Shown: one piece after another, positions 37,463 to 47,983 of the stretch
Layout of the letters: the number at the start of each line of letters is the position of its first letter
Position numbering within the stretch: the stretch's first letter is position 1
Assembly: GCA_013365365.1 (NCBI GenBank)
Contig: JABVXU010000418.1
Location: 1 to 48,028, forward strand
DNA from: Cruorifilaria tuberocauda
Taxonomy: Eukaryota > Nematoda > Chromadorea > Rhabditida > Onchocercidae
Direction: 5' to 3'
Length of the DNA: 48,028 bases
Translations under genes and position numbers: made by a program
Notes under the pieces: model-generated
What the model was told of the DNA's origin: nothing
Database searches by the model: none
Seen by the model: the letters and a program-made list of their open reading frames with translations, nothing else

Positions 37463-40400
37463 ATGCTTTGTTACTTTTTATGTATCGCTGATTTGTTCAC
37501 TTTGTCATTTACTGAAGAAGCTGAAGATGCATTTTGTTTCGGTACACTCAGACTTGACTTACCGGTCCGCTATTTGCATATACAGCTACGATACAGGGAA
37601 ATGAATATCACACAATCTATAGGTCTTTTGAAAGTATCCGTTCAAGGATCTTGTCGTCATCGGTAGTTTTTACTCAGATAAGTTCTTTAAAATTATTATT
37701 GAAAATATTACGTTTATTATAAAGAACATTATATTTGTTATTGATATTGCGAAGAATTGCAGATTCCAATTAATTGACTATTATGATGGTTCATACGTGT
37801 TACGATTACGATTATGGTCTTCTTGTTTGCAGATGATTGTAAATATTCATACGCTGAATGACGTCCCTCTGTGTAATTCCCCAATTGTGATCAAAAAAGG
37901 TTTGATAATCATCGACGTAATTCTATCATAGACTGTTATTATACATAGATAGTATCTCACGTTTCATTTCTATCTTTTACGAAATGATGTTAAACATATG
38001 GCCTTCAAATATATTACAATTCTCAAATAGCTTGGAATTATTTAGCTGATGGGAATTTGCTCTATTCGGAATACTGTGATTGTCCGAAAAAGGTCGTTTC
38101 GCAATGGATGGAAGAGGCTGGTTGTAAATCACAGCATTCACAGCTTGAAAATGATTTGAATCAATGGTCTACAATTAATTTTGAAGAAGTATTAACGATA
38201 GTAAAAAAGAAATGGGCAAATCCACTACATCGCTTCAGCAGTGCATTATGTCATTACCAAATTATTAGAAATAACGTAAACGTTTCTAAATAATTAGAAT
38301 TCTACACGAATTTTATAGATTTATGTCACAGCATCACATTATTTAATGTTCGAAGCCATTTCTATTAATACAGTGGAATCTCTTCTTTGTACTATTAGTA
38401 TTATTTAAATGATTGTTTTCGCTTATAATTTTTTGACTATCAACACTTCAACGAAACAGTAGTTTTATGAAGGAAAATAGGAAAATTTGGTTTATTCTTA
38501 CTTTAAAATCAACTATAAGTTTTCAGTTATACAGACGATGTTTTGGGGAATATACAGGTTTTCGAATATTTGTTGATGCGGCATTCACGTCATTGATGAG
38601 AAAAATGTATTTACCAAACACCGAATTCATATTCAATCTCGGTGATTGGCCCCTGGTAAAGAAAGGGTATGATATAATTCCGATAATTGGTTGGTGTGGT
38701 TCCAAAGGTGAAATGCTGATGCATTTAGTAAGATAAATGAACAATAGATAATTTAATAAAATGAATGGGAATGCATAATGAGCAGGAATATCGATTATAT
38801 AGGTTGAAGATCACATCATTCGGCGTTTAATTTTATATTTGATTAAATTTGCAAAAATCATTGTAATTCTTTAAAAACCAATAGACAGCGTATGATTTAA
38901 GATACAATGGATATTGTAATGCCAACGTATGAGTTGATGAAGTCAATAATTGACTCTATGGAATCCGCTACATTCGATATACATTCTGTAAGGGGTAAAT
39001 ACAACAGATGGAAAGAGAAGGAAGATAAAGCTGTATTTCGAGGTCGAGATTCCAGCGAAGTATGCTAGTTTTCTTTCAAAATATCTCGTAATTATATTAA
39101 AATTTATGGATCGATTCCGGAAAAATGAAAAATCAGATATTCTACCCATATATGTCACTACTGATGAAGAAAATATTACCAGTTTATTTTCGAGAAAATG
39201 AAAAATGATTTTTGTTATAGTTGCGACTTAAAATAGCGAAGCTATCAAGATTATATCCTAATCTTTTGGATGCAGGAATCACGCAGTACTTCTTCTTCAA
39301 CCAATCCGAACATACTCCAACGGTTGGAACAATACCATTGCCAGATTTTTTCAAGGTCCATTCCATGCTTCATTTATATGTTGCTTACTCACAATGTCAC
39401 TTAAATGACATGGTATTTCAGTATAAATTTGTACTAAACATTGATGGAACAGTTGCGGCATTTCGTTTTCCTTTTCTGCTCGCTGGAGATAGCGTTGTTT
39501 TCAAATCATTCTCCGATTATTATGAACACTTTTACATCGATCTCAAGGAAGGACTACATTACTTCCATTTTAATGATTCCACTCTCATTGAACAAATCAA
39601 ATGGGCAAAGACACAAAATCATAATAAGGTTACTGTGTTTATAAAAAACAAACACTCCTTCAGCTATCGAAAAAATGCTTGACTTTTTACCCCCAAAAGA
39701 TTTACTGGGGAAGTGGAATAAACCAATCTATCTATATTATACTAGCATACACAACAAGCTATTATTAATGGTGGATGGTAAACTCCACACTTCAGATCTC
39801 TTCAGCTTACTTGAATTTAAACTATGGTATCAATCTTTTCACTTGATAAGAAACAAATCACTTCTGCATCATTACAAATACGTTACTACTAAATTGCAGA
39901 CATTAAAAGCAATGCACCAATTTGTGCTGCAGCATCTTCAACCTCTCAATATTTATTGTTACTATGCCGATTTTGTGCAGGTTTCTTTTCTATAAGAATC
40001 TAATTCAATTCACGAGACTAAGCATTTCTTTCAAAGTTTGCAATACCACGGACAGCACCAAACTATAACTTATGAGTAAACAAATTTACTATCAGCTATA
40101 TTTTAATTCCCATTTTTCGAATTATTAAAGAGCTGAAGATTTTCAGTCTTGTGTTAGATTCATTAGAATTTATTAATGAATGTCCACATAAATAACGATT
40201 CTGAGCAACACACAGAAACTACTGTTGATAGAAAATGGTGTATGAATCACAACAGAGCAGAGATTTGTAAAAATGCATGAACAAAATTTTGATTTGATAG
40301 TTTTGATAGCTTCGGTGTGGAAAATCCTCTGCATTTTTCTAGCAAGTGTCTGCGAAAATTCGGACAAGACATTCCTGTCACACATAATCACAGGAACAAG

Positions 40401-40787
40401 AATGATATTGATAAATGAGGACAACTGAAAAACTACAAAAAACGAGATTCAATAATTTTCTTTTCAGTGAACTGTTTTGAAAAAATCGGCTTAGAATCTT
40501 ATTTAATTTCAAATTTACAACGTCTATTATTTCTAAATAAAAATTATTGACTTCCAAAACAATTTACTATCAGCATATTCAGCAAATATTTCTCCTCGAT
40601 GATTTTATTACAGCACATATTCTTTCAGAAGTATAGTAACAAGTTAAAGGAAATTCCGGTACGACCTGAGAATGAAATGGAACTTGTTCCAAAAATACCT
40701 CCAGAAAAACGATTTGTTGACCAATCATGCGATTGTTCAAATCAAACCAACTATGAAGGAGACATGATTAACAAACAAGAACTATGA
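37463..40787 (+). CDS. ER protein O-glucosyltransferase, KDELC/POGLUT2-3-like, 9 exons
   Basis: Family members transfer glucose from UDP-glucose to serine in EGF-like repeats in the ER lumen. Exons: 37463-37662, 37763-37899, 38046-38275, 38527-38707, 38902-39059, 39221-39355, 39422-39628, 39900-39980, 40614-40787; in phase, 500 residues, matching the ~500 of POGLUT2/3. A hydrophobic N-terminus (~1-17) looks like a signal peptide. Residues ~20-115 form the N-terminal filamin-like domain (LDLPVRYLHIQLRY; IDYYDGSYVLRLRLW). YSEYCDCP leads into the CAP10 glycosyltransferase domain, with FNLGDWPL (~228), WCGSKDTMDIVMPTYEL, VFRGRDSS (~295-302), YKFVLNIDGTVAAFRFPFLL, GDSVVF, YYEHFY and WAK. It ends INKQEL, a KDEL-like ER retrieval signal. 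Intron 6 is only 66 bp. Exon 3 could start at 38031 instead, adding five residues in phase. A partial copy lies at 44745-44897. Confidence 0.94.
39629..39899 (+). other. Intron 7 of the POGLUT gene
   Basis: A 271 bp intron whose second half is by chance open in the frame of exon 8 from 39675, so an ORF finder extends exon 8 leftward. Family alignment places only 23 residues between WAK and IYCYY, which fits removal of this intron. Confidence 0.7.
39981..40613 (+). other. Intron 8 of the POGLUT gene
   Basis: A 633 bp AT-rich intron with stops in all plus frames. A minus-strand open frame at 40173-40424 has no family match. Nothing else seen. Confidence 0.6.
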
Positions 40788-41324
40788 GAAGGTAAAACAC
40801 TTGCTATAAAAAATATCAGAAGACAGTTCGTTTCTCGGTGAAAAATGAACGAAGTAAGAGTACCTGCAAATGGAAAATTTTATTGAATTCATTTTACTAT
40901 TTTTAACACAATTAATTTTTTTACTCTGTCCGATTCATATCTCTTTATAAATGTCAAACTAATTCAAAATTACAATCTTCAGCCCCTATTTTGCTTCTCC
41001 ATCCAAACCAAGTATTGTATTGAAATTACTCGCGATTTGCAGTTTCTCCAATTTTTTAAGACTGCTTTTTTTGGAATATCTTTCGTAGTCGGCTATATTG
41101 TTATTCTGGATTTAAAAAACCCTGTATTAGGAGCTATGCAGTCGTATTTTCGACAAATATTGATATTTTGAAATAAACTTTTATTATTTTGTTCCAAAGA
41201 AGTGTTTTTAATAACAACATAAATTATCAGCGAAGTTCTGTCAATTAATGAAAAGATCTCATGAAATAAGAAATGCAAGAATTTATCTTCACATGAAAAG
41301 GAATCTATCCAGTTAATATGTTAC
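40788..41324. other. Region between POGLUT and TMED genes (convergent)
   Basis: Should hold both 3' ends and the last coding exon of the TMED gene. One candidate for that exon on the minus strand starts at 41107 after AAATCCAG and is open in phase 0 for 36 codons to a TAG near 41000, with a Lys-rich translation. It lacks the LLKSFF-type segment usual after the TMED membrane span, so I do not assign it. Confidence 0.35.
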
Positions 41325-42618
41325 CTGTGCTATTCCCAAAGTGATTATAATGGCTGTTTGTCCCAGGGACCATAGTAAAACACGCTCATTAAGATCTTCT
41401 GCGCGCTTACGTCCAGTAGCTTCTCTTAATCGGTGATGTGTTTGATAATCATCAATTAGCCTCAGCCGATCACCAATAGCTGATGCAGATGTTTCAAGTT
41501 GTGTCATGGCTGCTATTCGCGAAGTTGCTTTATCGACACCTGAATAGTGTTTTAAAAAATGGAAAATATTTTTCTTAACATCATAGAGAACAGTAATAAA
41601 GTTTATCCTATCCAAAAATTTCTGACGTACAAGAAATCGAATTCCATACTCTTAAATCAAGACGATAAAAAAGTCATGACTTTGGAAAAAAGTGACTTTC
41701 CTAGCTTCTAAACTAAGTGGATGGAAACTATACTTGCTAAGAGCTGACCCTCGTCTCCTTTTTGCCATTCCATGTAGACTACCTTATGTGAAAAAGTTGA
41801 AAATTCATTTGAGAAGCACGCCTAAAAAAGCATTAACTGAAAGAAAATTAATGAAAGTCCTCCACACTTTTTCATTTGAAATAGAGATCTAAACGATTTT
41901 TAGTTTAAATAACTTCAAAAAGCAATGCATTCTCCATAAAGAAGAACTTCACTTTATGTGTTCCAACAGTTCAACAGATTCTAGGGCTTTAGAGAATGAA
42001 AGGGAACCTTATATGTTCCTTCTGTCTCTGTTTTCCATGAAAAACTATCGTACTGCTTTTTGGCACCTTGATACAAGATTTTACCTTCTTTATCTTGAAG
42101 TGTCATATCCACATCATATTGGCCACCTGTTACTACCTGAAATGTAAAACAGAAAGACGTAACATACATAGCCTTAACTGATTATGAAGTAGGAAATTTA
42201 CTTCCGTGAGCAAGTGGTTCCATAAATTAGATTAAAGAATATAATTGTTTCGAAGCGAAATAGAATTTTAGCAAAACAAACATAAAAGCTAAAATGTTAA
42301 GTAGCGGATCAATATGATAAAGACAAAATGATGAAATTCTAATCATATGAAGAATTTCGCTAATAACTAAGGAAAGGAGTATAGTCCTTTCTGAAGATCA
42401 TAAGACCAAGCCATCTTCTCGCTTCAATGCAGTACGCAATATAAATTGATCTTATGTAGATAATTAAGATATAATACCTGATATTCGATAACGCAGTCAA
42501 CGCCAGCTTTGATGTCGTCAAAAAAGCATTGATTTGCATTGTCGGATAGTTCAAACGTCAATTCGATAGCCCTAGCAAAAGCTATAACACAAAAAACTGC
42601 AATTTTTAACAGCATCAT
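41325..42618 (-). CDS. p24/TMED cargo receptor (TMED3/TMED7-like), C-terminal tail exon unplaced
   Basis: p24 proteins are type I membrane proteins of COPI/COPII vesicles that sort cargo between ER and Golgi. Minus-strand exons 42618-42478, 42136-42008, 41821-41734 and 41539-41325 join in phase to 191 residues. Residues ~1-18 ([17 protein letters not shown]) are a signal peptide. The GOLD domain follows: [67 protein letters not shown]. Next come the coiled coil ([45 protein letters not shown]) and the membrane span ([18 protein letters not shown]). The sequence suits TMED3/TMED7 more than other subfamilies. The short cytosolic tail with its coat-binding signal should follow a GTAACA donor at 41324; if that intron were retained, translation would stop two codons further after VTY. 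Start: two adjacent ATGs, the first chosen. Confidence 0.92.
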
Positions 42619-42660
42619 TCCAATTAATTCCACGTTAAATTCATAACAGCTTCTAGAAAT

Positions 42661-42668
42661 CTGGAAAG
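42661..42668 (-). promoter_or_regulatory. Possible trans-splice acceptor of the TMED gene
   Basis: CTTTCCAG on the minus strand ending at 42661, 42 bases before the TMED ATG. Its resemblance to the window's other acceptors is the only support. Confidence 0.35.
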
Positions 42669-44172
42669 ATAACATGTAATGGTTATATAGAAGAAGTATC
42701 ATTCATAACAACAATAAAAGTACTCGTGAAATGTCACAAAATATTGATGCAACGCTTTACACACGTAATAGTTGGCGTGGAATTTGAATTATTCAATACT
42801 CATATTTCTTTTATTTATTGAAATGTTGCCAGTACAACTGATCCCGCTGAACAATGTGATATTCAAGACACCGTGCAAATCTAAATCCCAACATGATTTC
42901 TCCGTTCTAGCTGGATGAGAAGGGAGAGAGTCCGAAATATCGGTTCCTTAACTGCTCTTTGATTATCCTCACCAATATCGATTACGTGAAATAGTCTAAT
43001 TAAAGACTTGAATCTCAATAAGGATAATTTATGAAGATCTCAGATATAATTTTTAATGAAATGAGCTTTTCTTCTTTATTGACAGTAATCCAGAAAATAA
43101 TAATTGAGCGAACAAATTTGAATATAAAGAAGAGAGGCCTAAGCGATAGAGCCACAAGTTAATTGAAAAAAGTTTAATAAATGAAAGTACGGGACGTTGA
43201 TGGGAAATTCGGCCGGATGTTTTAAGCTGTCAGCGATCTACCGTGACTGTGACAAGATTGAGGGATTTCTTATTTGCGCGGAATAAAACTGCTGGCATTT
43301 TATGTCAGGCAGATATGATAACCGTTACGCTCAGGTGGTACCTCAAACTTGTGTAATTAAACTTTTGTTGCAACAGATTTAATAATACACAATAACACAA
43401 CATTAAACATTAATATTAATAATTCTACAATACTGAGGAGAGTTTCAAGAGGATATTAACAAGGAAGGGAAAGGAGAGCACTTCGGTCGACCACTCACTC
43501 CTTGAAGATAATTCTTAGCAATGCTTCTAGAGCTTAGGACCTCCTTTATTCTGATGGAAAGTAGGTTATGTACAGTTCACACATTAACAAGAGAGACTTT
43601 ACAACAAGGGAGATCTGTACAGACATAAATTTCCTTTTCACAGCTTACTGACAAGGAGAGCACAATTTACAGTATTAAAGCAGGTCGAAGGATTTTATTC
43701 TCGTTTTCTTCACAATTCCATCGACAAAGCTTGTAAACAAGGGGCATATAATTTTAGGTTACAATGCTAACAGAAAAAAGATTTCAAATTTCTTCGGTTC
43801 ATCTCGCGATTCTGGCAACATAAGCAGAAACTTCAAAAAAAAGCGTGAGAACTGTTGAGGCAAACAGAAATGAGACAGTTCCATTATTGATATCAAGAAG
43901 AAATGATATCTGAAAAGCAGGAATTATCTTTTTAAAAATACTTTGCGCCAAATGAATCCTGACAAATGGATGCAAAATCCAGAAAGAAAAGTCTGCGAAT
44001 CAAAAAGCAGTGACACAGTATAAAAACACCATTATTTATGTTGTCCACATTGACAATTTCGAAATTCTGAAAACTCTGAAAAAATGAGAAATGAAATAAA
44101 ATACTCCAAAGTATTCAAAAGTCCAAAATATTCCAAAGTATTCTAGCAAAAGTATTCCTCTAGCAGGGCATA

Positions 44173-44217
44173 AATTTAACGTAATTCTTTTCACAAATCA
44201 GCAACGTCGGCGTGATA
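44173..44217 (+). repeat. 45 bp direct repeat, left copy
   Basis: Identical to 47984-48028, the last 45 bases of the window. The bases just before the two copies differ, so the left edge is real; the right edge is unknown because the second copy runs off the window. Confidence 0.9.
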
Positions 44218-44379
44218 GCAGATATCCACCAAAATGATAAGTTTATAGAGCTTAGATGGTCAGTTTATGATGCAAAATCAGCTCGTAACCATGACAGCAA
44301 CTTTGCATCATTGGCTAATTTATCGAAAGGAGAATTTATTCCTCCCTTTCTCTCTTTCTCTGCATATGAAAATACTACT

Positions 44380-44403
44380 TGAGAGAGGGAGAGAGAGAGA
44401 AAA
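44380..44403 (+). repeat. GA microsatellite
   Basis: Short interrupted GA run followed by poly-A. Confidence 0.7.
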
Positions 44404-44600
44404 AAATTCAACGAAAATCTCCAATATTTTCCAGGTATACACATTTGATATTAATTGAAGCACAGAGATTGTTACTAAAAGTGTAAATGGATTAAAGCAT
44501 AATGAGAGTGATGGTCGGAAAACCGGAAGAAAGATATCTAAAGAGACGAGAGGGCGACTGAAACCATATCTTCTGGAAGATGTTGGGACGAGAAATGAGC

Positions 44601-44662
44601 GTACACAAACATATACATACACGTACAGACATATACATACATGCATACACACACACAGACAG
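44601..44662 (+). repeat. CA/TA-rich alternating purine-pyrimidine tract
   Basis: About 60 bases of ACAC, ATAC and ACGTAC units with near-complete purine-pyrimidine alternation, about 80 bp upstream of the duplicated POGLUT fragment. Confidence 0.75.
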
Positions 44663-44744
44663 GATGATTATTTTTCGGAGAAAAAACCAACTCCAAAGCA
44701 TTGAGTATTTGAAGGAAGAATAATTCCAATGAAACCGCCCAATC

Positions 44745-44897
44745 AATCACGCAGTACTTCTTCTTCAACCAATCCGAACATACTCCGACGGTTGGACAAT
44801 ACCATTGCCAGATTTTCTCAAGGTCCATTCCATGCTTCATTTATATGTTGCTTACTCACACTGTCACTTAAATGACATGGTATTTCAGTATCAATTT
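44745..44897 (+). pseudogene. Duplicated fragment of the POGLUT gene (exon 6 part, intron 6, start of exon 7)
   Basis: Bases 44745-44897 match 39277-39430 in the same orientation with four substitutions and one deleted base (about 97% identity). The copied segment begins inside exon 6, includes the complete 66 bp intron 6, and stops about nine bases into exon 7. The missing A (GGAACAAT in the parent, GGACAAT here) shifts the frame within the exon part. Because the intron is retained, the copy arose at the DNA level, not from mRNA. It cannot encode a functional domain by itself. Outside the stated limits the flanks show no similarity to the parent. Confidence 0.95.
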
Positions 44898-45696
44898 CAG
44901 AAACATGTCCGTTTAATCAACCTACACGAAAGATTGCTGATAATTAATGCTTTATTTAATGTATAAAAATTCAGGACAACCAAAAGTACAAAACAAGCTA
45001 AAAAATAACGTGATCTTTAGGAAATAAAACACAGCTAAAATTCTTCCAGATGAACAAGCGAGTATTATTTTTGAAATCTGTTAGACAAGAAATTAACTCA
45101 GAAACTTAAATCTTCCTTTCAAGTCTTAAGAATGAAATTCCATAAACTAATTCAGTACTCCTTCTAAATAAATAGGTGACTGACAAAAAATAAGTAGTAA
45201 TGTATCATACAAAAGGCTAGAATTTCACTCACAATCAGGCAAAATTTCAGCGAAAATGCATACAATCAGTTGAACTGCTGGTAATAATACCACACATTGC
45301 ATGTTCAAATTCACTATTAATTCTCAGAAAATCTTGCTTTTTAATTCTACGATCCACGAGATCCACTGATTAAAAAACGCTTTTACTTTGTTTTTTGTTT
45401 AATAAACCGAAAGCATGCTAGTAATGATGTGACAGATGACAACAAATCTGGATTCTATAAAATCAAAGATTTGAATTAAAAAACCGAAAAATAATTCAGA
45501 TCAGAAATAAAGCTTATAAATTCTTGTACTCGATTTAACAGAAGTACAACATGTGATCATTCAATATGTCATATTTGTTTAAGATTCGATAAGATGCGAG
45601 GAGGAAAAATTATCAAAATGAAGTGACAAAATTTCGTAAGTCTCATGTTTATCATGAGATTTTCGTTTGTGATTTGCATTGTCAAAAATTTAGCTG

Positions 45697-47406
45697 TTAG
45701 GTCGTAAGAGGTTGTTTATCTAGACTAATTACGGTATCTGCGTATGGTGGGGGTTGTGACATAGCAATATACTCATGCGGAATATCGTCGTAATGAAATG
45801 CCACCTGAGTTGTGGAAAGTTGTTCCCCAATATGTCGCACAACCTAAAACATATTCATTTTGATGATTTTCAGGGAATTCGTATTTTTTGCTGGAACTAA
45901 AAATGAATTCGACTGTATGAACTTCAGCTTAGTATGTTATGAAAATTGAACAGTGCAAACACAAAGTGTTAGTTTCAATTATCAGGAAGTAACTGGAAGG
46001 TTTTGAATTTCATTACGCTTAAATATGTGCATATAAGAACAAGGTGAATTCAATTACAAGTGCCCCAGAAATAAAAACATTATAACTTCAGAATGTCGTA
46101 CTTTTGCAATTTCGAAATAAAACTAGCTTCCACTTAAAAAATAACCTTTTTATCTCCCAGAAAACCATAGCATCGCCACACAGTCGCAACACACCATAAC
46201 TGGAACAATGTTCCGACCAGATGAGAAAAGAACTGACTGAAAACAAATAAGATAAGTTTTTTTAGGGAGAATAGGAAAATCAGACGAGAGAGAGAGAGAA
46301 AGAAATAAAACAAGGAACTGACTTATTGTCGTACATTAAATGCGCCAGCGACGAAGGATGCATGAAACCAAATAAATCGTTCCCGATCTAGAAATGTTTG
46401 GAATTTTTAAGATTAATTTAGAAAGGCAAAGGAAACATCATATAAAAGTTTATCAACACAAAGAATCATTAAATTAGAATAATTAACCTGGGCAAAGCCA
46501 AGAAGTACAGCAATCAATGCAAATATAATAAATGGGAGCAAAAATGAGCGGCGTTCCGTCCGAATTCCGTGAACCAATAAAAGAACAAGTAGCAATTGTA
46601 ACGTGACCGCAAACAGAAGTGAAGCTGAAATTGGACATGATCTGAATGAAATGATATGCTAGCATATCTGCTTAATAGGTAAGCCAACATTAAAACTTTA
46701 CTGAGCGAAAGATTGTAAGAATTAGTGTTGAAGTTAAAATGTAACGTATTATATCTGGATCCAATCATTACATCCATTAAATTTAGCATTCAATAGAAGT
46801 GATCAAAAACGAAAGCAATTCCAAATAAAAGTAAAAACCAAAGAAAACTTCCTTATAGAGTTCTCAGCATAATACTGAGTAAGTTAAAAATAGTGCTTAC
46901 AAATGTATCGTTCACCCAATTGATTGATCCAGTGATCTGGCGCTAGTCGTCCGTTAATGGCCTAAATAAATGATTTATGAATACAGAATGCTTTTACTCA
47001 TTCGTAATATCTTAGATTTCCAGGTTAAAGTACACTTCGGTAATTCAATAACAATCTTATACCACTAATGTGGTTCTCTGCCATAAAGTCATATGGTAAT
47101 GTTGTGCGATATTTTATAATTATCTTTTACTGACATTTGATCAATGAAGGAAATGACAATATTTCTGTGAAATAAACTTTATCCACACAGAATGCAACTA
47201 ACTTGTACATAATAAAAAGCGAAGAAAAGCGCAAAAACGAATGTGATCAACATTTGAGCATAGGCAATGAATAGTGATGCTCGAACAACATGAAATGTAC
47301 GACAGCAACATTTGTATTTATCCGCATCTGCGTTCCAGAAATCGTCCAGATTAACGTCACCCATATGTTGATTATCACGTGTATTTATTCGGGTCGATTT
47401 CGCCAT
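45697..47406 (-). CDS. LAPTM4-like four-span membrane protein with PPPY tail, 6 exons
   Basis: Minus-strand exons 47406-47203, 46961-46901, 46624-46488, 46387-46323, 46236-46146 and 45843-45697 join in phase to 234 residues, near the size of LAPTM4 proteins (endolysosomal membrane). The N-terminus is polar, followed by KYKCCCRTFHVVRA and TM1 (~44-66). TM2 (LLFAVTLQLLLVLLLVHG) and TM3 (FLLPFIIFALIAVLLGFAQ) are in exon 3, and TM4 (~160-180, HLVGTLFQLWCVATVW) in exon 5. The tail ends IAMSQPPPYADTVISLDKQP before LTT; PPPY is the class of PY motif bound by Nedd4-type ubiquitin ligases. The Cys cluster before TM1, four spans and PY tail fit LAPTM architecture, but direct sequence likeness is weak, so a nematode-specific family of similar design is an alternative. 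The start is the ATG seven bases after a CTTCCAG acceptor. Confidence 0.75.
46388..46487 (-). other. Intron 3 of the LAPTM-like gene
   Basis: Short intron, typical size for this gene; GTTAAT donor and TTTCTAG acceptor. A GA microsatellite lies in the next intron at about 46286-46303. Confidence 0.7.
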
Positions 47407-47413
47407 GACGTAA

Positions 47414-47420
47414 CTGGAAG
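47414..47420 (-). promoter_or_regulatory. Probable trans-splice acceptor of the LAPTM-like gene
   Basis: CTTCCAG on the minus strand ends seven bases before the ATG at 47406. Confidence 0.45.
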
Positions 47421-47983
47421 ACACGAATTCTGCTCCTATTCTCAGAAACGCATAATACGTGAAAGGTTGAATTGAATAGAATTAGTGAACGGCAAGAAGT
47501 ATTCTAAGGACTTGGCACAGCTATTGCAGCCTAATATCGGTGAGAAATCTTCCAACCAAACGAAATAGATGAAATGCGTCAACTTATTTTGTAAATTTAC
47601 GAATCTTCTTTTCTTCTTATCATTACCACACATATACCATCAGATGACTAATAAGTAACTTCGTTGCAATTAATTTCTTGAAAAGTATAGCCAATACAAA
47701 AGAAAGCAAAGGAAAGAGAGATATAGATAGATAGATGGAGAGGGAGAGAAAGTAATGTCCAGTAATGACAAAGAGCGTAATTTTTCTATAGAATGAAAAA
47801 AGCGAAATAATATCAAATAACTTTTGCTGATAGCAGAAAGGACTAAAATTATTTCAGTCCCAATTTCTAAACATACACTAAATGGCATCGAAGCGAACGA
47901 ATTAAGTAACTGTCACCAAATAGCAAAACAATACTGTGAGTAAGCTGTATTCATGTCCTCCCCAGAGAGAGATTGTTCAACTG

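Larger units (their letters stand above)
42619..45696. other. Intergenic region rich in repeats and a duplicated gene fragment
   Basis: Three kilobases between the TMED start and the stop of the LAPTM-like gene. It contains one copy of a 45 bp direct repeat (44173-44217), a GA tract (44380-44403), an alternating purine-pyrimidine tract (44601-44662) and the POGLUT fragment (44745-44897). No intact gene was recognised; open frames at 44267-44840 are read from the repeats and the fragment. Confidence 0.6.

Noticed and set aside
39675..39995. A 106-codon frame in the POGLUT region
   Set aside because: Its first two thirds are intron 7; only the end is exon 8 (39900-39980), as spacing in the family shows.
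44320..44840. Minus-strand frames, some rich in Cys, Val and Tyr
   Set aside because: They read the CA/TA tract and the antisense of the copied POGLUT fragment.
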